This document shows positions 1 to 4,409 of a DNA stretch of 6,609 nt, piece after piece. The stretch is from positions 1 to 6,609 of the forward strand of contig SKRJ01000471.1 of assembly GCA_007118555.1 (NCBI GenBank). The letters run 5' to 3'. Under the pieces are notes generated by a model, which was given only the letters and a program-made list of their open reading frames with translations, did not search any database and was not told the origin of the DNA. Made by a program: the position numbers and the translations under genes. Each line of letters opens with the position of its first letter. Position 1 is the first letter of the stretch. The stretch is from Anaerolineae bacterium. GTDB lineage: Bacteria; Chloroflexota; Anaerolineae; UBA1429.

Positions 1-117
1 GTCACCCAGGCGCCCGAGGGCTGCGATTTTCGGTTCAACATTGAAAAGAACTGGCTCCGCAAGAGAGCCCAACCCGAGCGCGAGCCCGAGCTGGCTACAT
101 CAACAAGCAAAGGATAG
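1..117 (+). CDS. 3' end of an unidentified gene (partial, C-terminal 38 residues)
   Basis: Frame 1 is open from the window edge to a TAG stop at 115-117 and encodes 38 residues. They include a CDFRF motif (residues 8-12) followed by NIEKNW and a charged, Arg/Glu-rich tail. The stop lies 5 nt before the ATG of the aldolase gene, and the aldolase ribosome-binding site falls inside this reading frame, which is how co-transcribed genes are usually packed. A C-terminal G-x-C-D-F-R-F motif reminds me of L-2-amino-thiazoline-4-carboxylic acid hydrolase-like and V4R-type proteins. That is recollection from one short motif and should not be used as a functional call. Frame 2 is also open here, so the frame choice rests on the plausible residue pattern and the stop position. 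Confidence 0.45.
   Translation, partial: VTQAPEGCDFRFNIEKNWLRKRAQPEREPELATSTSKG
109..114 (+). promoter_or_regulatory. Ribosome-binding site that sets the aldolase start
   Basis: AAAGGA ends 8 nt before the ATG at 123. The in-frame GTG at 117 would have only 2 nt of spacing and is therefore unlikely to be the start. Confidence 0.6.
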
Positions 118-122
118 TGACC

Positions 123-1019
123 ATGAGTGAGACGAAACGCCTGCAAGGCCTCATGGCGGTGCTGGTAACGCCGCTGCTAGAGGACGAATCGGTGGACGAG
201 AGCGCCTGGCGCAAGCTGATCCGCCGCGTGATCGACGCGGGCTGCCATGCCGTGGTGGCCCTGGGCACCGGCGGCGAGTTTGCGACGCTGCGTGATGACG
301 AAAAGAGCCGCGCCCTGCGTATCGCGGTCGACGAGGTGGCCGGCCAGGTGCCCCTGATCGCCGGGACGGGCGAGCCCGGCACCCGGCGAGCGGTGACACG
401 CACCCAGGAGGCCGCCGAGTTGGGCGTCGATGCCGCCATGGTGGTGCCGCCCTACTATTACCCCTGCGATCAGGAGGCGGTCCTGGCCCACTACCGGACG
501 TTGGCCGCCGAAGGGGGCGTGCCCATCATGCTGTACAATATCCCCCAGCTCACCAAAGTGCCGTTGGAGGTGAGCACGGTGGCCAGCCTCGCCCGGGAGC
601 CCAACATCGTCGGGATCAAGGACTCGAGCGGCAATCTGGCGGGCTTTCAGCAGCTATTGGCCGCCGCCAAAAGCGATACCTTTTCCGTCGTCACGGGCAG
701 CGACCACCTCTTGTTTGCCAGCCTGGTCGTCGGCGGCGATGGGATCATTGGCACGGGGATGAATCTGGCGCCCCAGTGGTTTGTCCAGCTCTGGGAGGCC
801 GTACAGGCAGGGCGTTGGGGCGAGGCCCGCGAGCTACAGACGCGCATCGCGGGCATGCACGCCGGCATCGCCCATGGCGATTTTCCCGCCGGCATGAAGG
901 CCGCCCTGGCGCTCCTTGGCATCGGCAACGGGCTGGTCGCCGCGCCCCGTCGCTCGGCCACACCGGCCGAGAGCGAGCGCATCGCCGAGGCGTTGCGAGA
1001 GATGGATCTGCTGGCGTAA
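123..1019 (+). CDS. DapA/NAL superfamily aldolase (dihydrodipicolinate synthase family), substrate uncertain
   Basis: A 298-residue TIM-barrel class I aldolase/lyase, the usual length for the DapA (4-hydroxy-tetrahydrodipicolinate synthase) and N-acetylneuraminate lyase superfamily. It is presumably cytoplasmic and acts on pyruvate or a 2-oxo acid through a Schiff base. Visible motifs are GTGGEF (residues 48-53, pyruvate carboxylate loop), PPYYYP (109-114), YNIP with the catalytic Tyr138, and GIKDSSGNL with the Schiff-base Lys166. Two residues that mark true DHDPS differ from the E. coli enzyme. The second Thr of the GTTGES loop (Thr45) is Gly50 here, and the substrate-binding Arg138 after YNVPS is Leu143. 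Lysine-pathway DHDPS is therefore less likely than another member, such as a 2-keto-3-deoxy sugar acid aldolase or a 4-hydroxy-2-oxoglutarate aldolase-like enzyme. The ATG at 123 is chosen for its AAAGGA site. It is probably co-transcribed with the truncated gene upstream. Confidence 0.9.
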   Translation: MSETKRLQGLMAVLVTPLLEDESVDESAWRKLIRRVIDAGCHAVVALGTGGEFATLRDDEKSRALRIAVDEVAGQVPLIAGTGEPGTRRAVTRTQEAAELGVDAAMVVPPYYYPCDQEAVLAHYRTLAAEGGVPIMLYNIPQLTKVPLEVSTVASLAREPNIVGIKDSSGNLAGFQQLLAAAKSDTFSVVTGSDHLLFASLVVGGDGIIGTGMNLAPQWFVQLWEAVQAGRWGEARELQTRIAGMHAGIAHGDFPAGMKAALALLGIGNGLVAAPRRSATPAESERIAEALREMDLLA

Positions 1020-1032
1020 GAGGGATACTTTG

Positions 1033-1067
1033 GCGGGCGGATGCTGCCCGATGCTGCATGCGCCCGC
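1033..1067. terminator. Hairpin between convergent genes, possible bidirectional terminator without a U-tract
   Basis: GCGGGCG (1033-1039) pairs with CGCCCGC (1061-1067). After one mismatch, ATGC (1041-1044) pairs with GCAT (1056-1059), leaving an 11-nt loop. The hairpin occupies most of the 58-nt gap between the stops of the aldolase (1019) and the SDH-family protease (1078), where a shared terminator would be expected. No T-run follows on either strand, so intrinsic termination is uncertain. The stem and loop include a tandem repeat of GATGCTGC (1040-1047 and 1050-1057). Confidence 0.35.
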
Positions 1068-1077
1068 GCCGACATCC

Positions 1078-1926
1078 CTACGACTTGTGGGAGGTATCCT
1101 CCGGCACATAGGGCGTGGGGATATACTCGACCGACGGGCGCCGCTGGGCGGTCTGCGGATGGAGCACCATCAGATCATAGACCTGCTTGGGCACCTCGGT
1201 GCTCACCCGCAGCCCAAAGCTGCGCGCCTCGCCCACCGAAATCGGGTAATCATGGGTCCATTGGCCCGAGGTGAGCGTCTCGGCGATGCGCTCGGCCTGC
1301 TCCGGCTCGTGATGCGACGACAGGATGCTGGTTGCCGTATTGCGCACCTGGCGGATGGCCTTTTCTGCGATGTCCGCCAGCATCAGGGTCCGATCGTCGA
1401 TCTCGTTGATATCCTTGCGCTCCAGCACGCTCAGGATCGAGACGGCGGGCTGATCGCCCAACTGTGGGTCGACGGGGCCAAGGACGGCGTTGGGGTCCAT
1501 GATGATCTGGTCGGCGGCCAGGGCGATCAGGGTGCCGCCCGACATGGCATAGTGGGGCACAATGACGGTGACGGGGGCGGGATGGCGGCACAGAGCATAG
1601 GCGATCTGCCCCGAGGCCAGCACGACGCCCCCCGGCGTGTGGAGAATCAGATCGATGGGGACATCGGGCGAGGTGAGCTTGATGGCGCGCAGCACCTGCT
1701 CCGAGTCTTGGATGTCGATATAGCGCACGAGGGGCAGGCCGAAAAAGCGCCACGTCTCCTGGCGATGGATCAGCGCGATCACGCGGCTGCCCCGTGCCCG
1801 CTCCAGCTCTTGCAGGAGTCTGCCGCGGCTGGCCTCGACCATCTTTTGGCGGATGATCGGTTGCAGCGCCGCGATCACCAGCAAGATCAAGACCACGTTC
1901 AGAAACGCCATGGTTGTGTCGCCCAT
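1078..1926 (-). CDS. Membrane-anchored Clp-fold serine protease, SDH (serine dehydrogenase proteinase) family
   Basis: A 282-residue protein of the SDH_sah/ClpP-SppA crotonase-like fold. Residues about 7-23 form one hydrophobic segment followed by a basic stretch (RQK...RGR), which suggests an N-terminal membrane anchor with the catalytic domain in the cytoplasm. Residues about 46-270 are the protease domain. HTPGG (96-100) fits the oxyanion-hole strand, YAMSGGT carries the nucleophile Ser129, and GPVDPQ (150-155) is the conserved post-nucleophile motif. Lys171, 42 residues after the serine, is the candidate general base by analogy with SppA and NfeD Ser-Lys dyads; Lys189 is an alternative. 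The start at 1926 has AGGAG (1935-1939) 8 nt upstream; an internal ATG at 1911 is less well placed. It follows the rhomboid gene by 11 nt and is almost certainly co-transcribed with it. The substrate is unknown; by context it may degrade membrane proteins or rhomboid products. Confidence 0.9.
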   Translation of the reverse strand: MGDTTMAFLNVVLILLVIAALQPIIRQKMVEASRGRLLQELERARGSRVIALIHRQETWRFFGLPLVRYIDIQDSEQVLRAIKLTSPDVPIDLILHTPGGVVLASGQIAYALCRHPAPVTVIVPHYAMSGGTLIALAADQIIMDPNAVLGPVDPQLGDQPAVSILSVLERKDINEIDDRTLMLADIAEKAIRQVRNTATSILSSHHEPEQAERIAETLTSGQWTHDYPISVGEARSFGLRVSTEVPKQVYDLMVLHPQTAQRRPSVEYIPTPYVPEDTSHKS

Positions 1927-1934
1927 CGATTTCG

Positions 1935-1940
1935 CTCCTA
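1935..1940 (-). promoter_or_regulatory. Ribosome-binding site overlapping the rhomboid stop codon
   Basis: Read on the minus strand, TAGGAG contains both the rhomboid stop codon (TAG, 1940-1938) and the AGGAG Shine-Dalgarno of the SDH-family protease, 8 nt before its ATG. Terminating ribosomes would sit on the next gene's initiation site, so translation of the two proteases is probably coupled. Confidence 0.7.
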
Positions 1941-2639
1941 CCAGGGGCTGTATTCCTCGTCATATCGACACGCAATGCTCTCTCGATCTCTCAAAAACCA
2001 GACCAGGATGAGCCCGGTGGCAAAGCCGCCTACATGCGACCACCAGGCCACCCCACCAAACTCGGCACCCATTCCGATCACGCCCAGGCTCATCAACCCC
2101 TGAAGGATCTGGGTGATGAACCAGATGCCAAAGTATACCACGGCCGGAATCTGGATGAACCAGGGCAGGCCGATCAAGAGTAGCGTAAAGACGCGCGCGC
2201 GAGGATAGAGGATCAGATAGGCGCCCATGACGCCGGCGATGGCCCCGCTGGCGCCAATGACTGGCAGGCTGCTATCGGGGTTCAGCATGACGTGCAGGCC
2301 CACCGCGATCAGCCCGGCCGTCAGATAGAAAAAGAGATATCGCCAGGGCCCCATGCAGTCCTGGATGTTGTCGCCAAAGATGAACAGGGCCCACATATTG
2401 GTCAGGAGATGGAACCAGCTACCGTGGAGGAACATCGAACTGAACAGCGTCCCGATCTGCCCCAGAGTAGGATCGGCCAGGACTCGCTCTGGAACCGCGC
2501 CAAAGCGCATAAAGATCGCCTGCACCTCTGGTGGCTCCAGGCCCAGCTTTAGGAAAAAGACGAGCGCGCTGGCCAGTATGATGGCATAGTTCATGAACGG
2601 CGTACTGCGCGCGCGAATATTGTCTTGGATAGGGAGCAT
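1938..2639 (-). CDS. Rhomboid family intramembrane serine protease
   Basis: A 233-residue polytopic membrane protein with about six hydrophobic segments after a short N-terminal stretch, a normal size for a bacterial rhomboid. It cuts substrate transmembrane segments inside the membrane. The diagnostic motifs are all present: FLHG (His72), HLLTN (His77 and Asn81, the transition-state-stabilising pair), GASGAIAG with nucleophile Ser131, and SHVGGFATG with catalytic His202. It is therefore predicted to be active rather than an inactive iRhom-like form. The ATG at 2639 is preferred: AGGA (2650-2647) is 7 nt away, whereas the in-frame TTG at 2642 leaves only 4 nt. It is the first gene of a two-protease operon, behind a strong-looking promoter at 2673-2701. 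The C-terminal tail is short, with no added domain such as a rubredoxin or TPR region. Confidence 0.95.
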   Translation of the reverse strand: MLPIQDNIRARSTPFMNYAIILASALVFFLKLGLEPPEVQAIFMRFGAVPERVLADPTLGQIGTLFSSMFLHGSWFHLLTNMWALFIFGDNIQDCMGPWRYLFFYLTAGLIAVGLHVMLNPDSSLPVIGASGAIAGVMGAYLILYPRARVFTLLLIGLPWFIQIPAVVYFGIWFITQILQGLMSLGVIGMGAEFGGVAWWSHVGGFATGLILVWFLRDRESIACRYDEEYSPW

Positions 2640-2672
2640 CAAAGGGTCCTATACATGGTATATACTGTGATC

Positions 2673-2701
2673 ATTATCGCCCTTTGACGCGGGGCCGTCA
2701 A
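2673..2701 (-). promoter_or_regulatory. Predicted sigma70/sigmaA promoter of the rhomboid-SDH protease operon
   Basis: On the minus strand, TTGACG (2701-2696) is followed after exactly 17 nt by GATAAT (2678-2673). Each hexamer matches its consensus at five of six positions. Transcription would start near 2666, giving a leader of about 27 nt before the rhomboid ATG at 2639. Confidence 0.65.
2684..2701. repeat. Inverted repeat TTGACG-6 nt-CGTCAA over the rhomboid promoter -35
   Basis: TTGACG (2684-2689) and CGTCAA (2696-2701) form a 6-bp dyad. One arm is the -35 element of the rhomboid promoter. The other is a TTGACG pointing toward the LOG gene, although I see no good -10 for it (best TTGGAT at 2706-2711). 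The dyad could be an operator for the divergent pair or simply two back-to-back -35 boxes. Confidence 0.4.
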
Positions 2702-2719
2702 GACATTGGATCCATCACC

Positions 2720-2731
2720 CGCCATATGGCG
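2720..2731. repeat. 12-bp perfect palindrome CGCCATATGGCG
   Basis: CGCCATATGGCG reads identically on both strands. It lies in the divergent intergenic region, 77 nt before the LOG start and upstream of the rhomboid promoter. It is operator-like in size and position, but no binding protein can be named. Confidence 0.35.
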
Positions 2732-2807
2732 TACTCGGAGATCGTGCGCGTCGCGGACCGTGGAGACTGTCGCAAGAGGGATTGATAGCGAGGAAAGGAC
2801 AAACGGT

Positions 2808-3380
2808 ATGCGGATCTGTGTCTACTGCTCCTCCAGCTCGAGGGTGGGGCCCGCGTATGTAGAGGCTGCACAGACGCTGGGCGAGACGCTGGTCGCTCGC
2901 GGCCACGAGCTGGTATACGGAGGTGGGTGCACCGGGCTCATGGGGGTCGTGGCACGAGCGGTGCACAGTCGGGGAGGCCATGTGACGGGGATCATCCCCG
3001 AGCGCATGATCCCCTTTGAGGTGGCCTATCACGAGGCGGACGAGCTGATCACAACCGAGACGATGGCCGAGCGCAAGGGGTTGATGATCGCCCGCTCGGA
3101 CGGCTTTGTCGCTCTGCCTGGCGGCCTGGGCACTCTGGAGGAACTGAGCGAGATATTGACGCTCAAGCAGCTGGAGTATCTCGATGCGGCGTTGGTGCTG
3201 CTCAATGTGGGGGGCTTTTATGAGCCGCTGACGGCCTTTTTCGAGCGCCTCATCGATCTCGAGTTCGTGCTCCCCGAGCATCGCTCGCTATATCATCTGG
3301 CCAATAGCCCCGCCGAGGCCCTGGATCATGTCGAGCGGTATCGAACCCATAGCGCCCCCAGCAAGTGGCTCTCGCGCTAA
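2808..3380 (+). CDS. LOG family protein (TIGR00730-type, Rossmann-fold nucleotide phosphoribohydrolase)
   Basis: A 190-residue protein of the LOG family, often mis-annotated as lysine decarboxylase. Characterised members hydrolyse (N6-substituted) adenosine or purine 5'-monophosphates to the free base and ribose 5-phosphate. Motifs in order are a GGG-x-TGLMG phosphate/nucleotide loop (residues 38-46), MAERK (86-90) with the family arginine Arg89, and PGGLGTLEE (104-112) with Glu112, the catalytic signature. Length and motifs match short bacterial LOGs. The ATG at 2808 is chosen because AAAGGA (2794-2799) lies 8 nt upstream and homology begins at once (MRICVYCSSS); the open frame extends further 5' to 2706 without recognisable protein. 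No cytokinin synthesis gene is nearby, so a role in purine nucleotide salvage or damage clearance is as likely as hormone activation. It is monocistronic here and converges on the response regulator, whose stop is 15 nt away. Confidence 0.93.
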   Translation: MRICVYCSSSSRVGPAYVEAAQTLGETLVARGHELVYGGGCTGLMGVVARAVHSRGGHVTGIIPERMIPFEVAYHEADELITTETMAERKGLMIARSDGFVALPGGLGTLEELSEILTLKQLEYLDAALVLLNVGGFYEPLTAFFERLIDLEFVLPEHRSLYHLANSPAEALDHVERYRTHSAPSKWLSR

Positions 3381-3395
3381 CGTCCCAAGGGGCGC

Positions 3396-4070
3396 CTACT
3401 CCTCGGGAATGTCCTCCAGATGCAGCCAGCCCCGCCGCAGCCCGACCATTACGGCCTCGGTGCGGGAGCCGACCTGCAGTTTGCCAAAGATATTGGCCAT
3501 GTGGGATTGCACGGTACGCGGGCTCACGAACAGCCGCTCCGAGATCTCGCGGTTGCCCAGCCCCTGCGCCGCCAACCGCAAGACCTCGAGCTCGCGCTCG
3601 GTGAGGGTCTCGCCATCGGCAGGAGAGGGCGTATCCGAGGGGCCCGAGGCGACCCGGCTGAGCACTTTTTTGGCGATGGCCGGATGCAACACCGACTCGC
3701 CGGCATGGATCCGCCGCACGGCGTTGATCAGATCGCTGCTGCGGGCGTTCTTGAGCAGGTAGCCGGCCGCCCCCGCCTCGAGGATGGCAAAGACGTATTC
3801 GTCGTAATCATACGCCGTGAGTACAAGGACAGAGATCTGGGGGAGCCGCGCCTTGATCGCCTTGGTCGCCTCGATACCGTTCATCACAGGCATGCTGACA
3901 TCGAGCACGGCGATATCGGGCCGCTCTTGCTCGGCAAGATCGATGGCCTCTTGCCCATCGCTCGCCTCGGCGACCACGTTCAGGTCCGCTTCTCTCTCCA
4001 GGATCTGCCGCGTGCCCTCCCGAACCACCACATGATCATCGGCGAGCAGAATGCGTATCGGTTTCATCAT
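3396..4070 (-). CDS. NarL/FixJ-type response regulator (receiver plus LuxR helix-turn-helix)
   Basis: A 224-residue DNA-binding response regulator, full length for the NarL/FixJ class. The receiver domain (about residues 4-120) has the acidic pocket Asp11-Asp12, phosphoacceptor Asp57 in VLDVSMP, Thr85 and Lys107, so phosphorylation chemistry looks intact. After a Pro/Ser-rich linker (about 141-153), residues 155-220 form a LuxR-type HTH with LTERELEVL (156-164) and the recognition region [16 protein letters not shown] (183-198). The start at 4070 is chosen from three ATGs. AGGAG (4082-4078) is 7 nt upstream of 4070 and 10 nt upstream of 4067, whereas 4112 adds 14 residues unlike the family. 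The cognate sensor is almost certainly the HisKA_3 kinase encoded upstream on the same strand, but 338 nt separate them and a private promoter is plausible. Its target genes cannot be read from the window. Confidence 0.95.
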   Translation of the reverse strand: MMKPIRILLADDHVVVREGTRQILEREADLNVVAEASDGQEAIDLAEQERPDIAVLDVSMPVMNGIEATKAIKARLPQISVLVLTAYDYDEYVFAILEAGAAGYLLKNARSSDLINAVRRIHAGESVLHPAIAKKVLSRVASGPSDTPSPADGETLTERELEVLRLAAQGLGNREISERLFVSPRTVQSHMANIFGKLQVGSRTEAVMVGLRRGWLHLEDIPEE

Positions 4071-4107
4071 GCACGTTCTCCTGTAACTCGACCGTGCCTT
4101 GGTACTC

Positions 4108-4135
4108 ATCATACTCCGGGCTACGGGAAAGCCAA
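4108..4135 (-). promoter_or_regulatory. Candidate separate promoter for the response regulator
   Basis: On the minus strand, TTGGCT (4135-4130) is followed after 16 nt by TATGAT (4113-4108). These match the consensus hexamers at 4/6 and 5/6 positions. Transcription would begin near 4101, about 30 nt before the regulator ATG. It would let the regulator be expressed without the kinase. Confidence 0.4.
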
Positions 4136-4170
4136 GTGCGATCGGCGGTTTTGCACAAGGGCTGCACAGC

Positions 4171-4216
4171 GACGAGCTCTACCCATCGCCGCCCACTGCG
4201 ATTGATAGAGCTCGTC
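4171..4216. repeat. 11-bp perfect inverted repeat GACGAGCTCTA...TAGAGCTCGTC
   Basis: GACGAGCTCTA (4171-4181) and its exact reverse complement (4206-4216) flank a 24-nt spacer in the kinase-regulator gap. Each arm contains the palindrome GAGCTC. As RNA it would form a stable stem-loop. No T-run follows on either strand, so a simple intrinsic terminator is not supported. A mRNA processing site, an attenuator between kinase and regulator, or a protein-binding site are the alternatives. Confidence 0.6.
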
Positions 4217-4409
4217 TTACCAAGGAGGAGAAGAAGTGCTGCACCCGCGTCAACGGGATATTAGCGCTCTTGGGCAAAAGTAGGTGTTTTTGGGTCACCG
4301 TCCTCTTGCTTGATCTTACTATACAGGACGCCCCCCCTGGTGACATCCGCCAGATCACGCATTTGGGATAAGCAATTCCAACTATGTGTCTCCGCAAACG
4401 GTCAACCAT
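4179..4409 (-). CDS. Doubtful 76-codon ORF overlapping the kinase stop codon
   Basis: An ATG at 4409-4407 overlaps the kinase TAA (TAATG, sharing one base) and opens a 76-residue frame that ends inside the 11-bp inverted repeat. In favour: GGAGGTGAT (4426-4418, minus strand), a 9-nt exact complement of the 16S rRNA 3' tail, lies 8 nt before the ATG inside the last kinase codons. Against: the product is basic with no recognisable domain or membrane segment. The codons include AGA, ATA, CTA and GTA, and third positions are less GC-rich than in the neighbours. It could be a coupled small protein or leader, or a chance frame in the gap. I favour chance, while noting the unusually good initiation context. 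Confidence 0.2.
   Translation of the reverse strand: MVDRLRRHIVGIAYPKCVIWRMSPGGASCIVRSSKRTVTQKHLLLPKSANIPLTRVQHFFSSLVRRALSIAVGGDG
4294..4344. repeat. Interrupted inverted repeat with a C7/G7 run in the kinase-regulator gap
   Basis: GTCACC-GTCCT (4294-4304) pairs with AGGAC (4325-4329) and GGTGAC (4339-4344). The right arm is interrupted by 9 nt containing seven consecutive C (4331-4337). On the minus strand the seven G lie just upstream of a TATAGT box (4323-4318), although no convincing -35 accompanies it. The element may fold in the kinase transcript downstream of its stop codon. Confidence 0.4.

Noticed and set aside
916..2103. A 395-codon plus-strand open frame across the end of the aldolase and both proteases
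   Set aside because: It lies antisense to two genes with complete catalytic motifs. Its translation is His/Gln/Asp-rich with no domain, as expected from the complementary strand of GC-rich genes.
2706..2807. Longer LOG protein starting upstream at 2706
   Set aside because: The added 34 residues do not resemble the family, while the ATG at 2808 has a well-spaced AAAGGA and starts the conserved Rossmann strand.
3381..3395. Terminator between LOG and the response regulator
   Set aside because: The 15-nt convergent gap shows no convincing stem or T-run. Any terminator must overlap coding sequence and cannot be supported.
3420..4205. A 261-codon plus-strand frame opposite the response regulator
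   Set aside because: The response regulator on the minus strand has every receiver and HTH motif. The antisense product has low-complexity composition and no motif.
4236..4283. GTG-started 15-codon plus-strand leader peptide behind AAGGAGG (4222-4228)
   Set aside because: The Shine-Dalgarno-like run is good, but no plus-strand promoter or downstream plus-strand gene exists, so a leader would have nothing to control.
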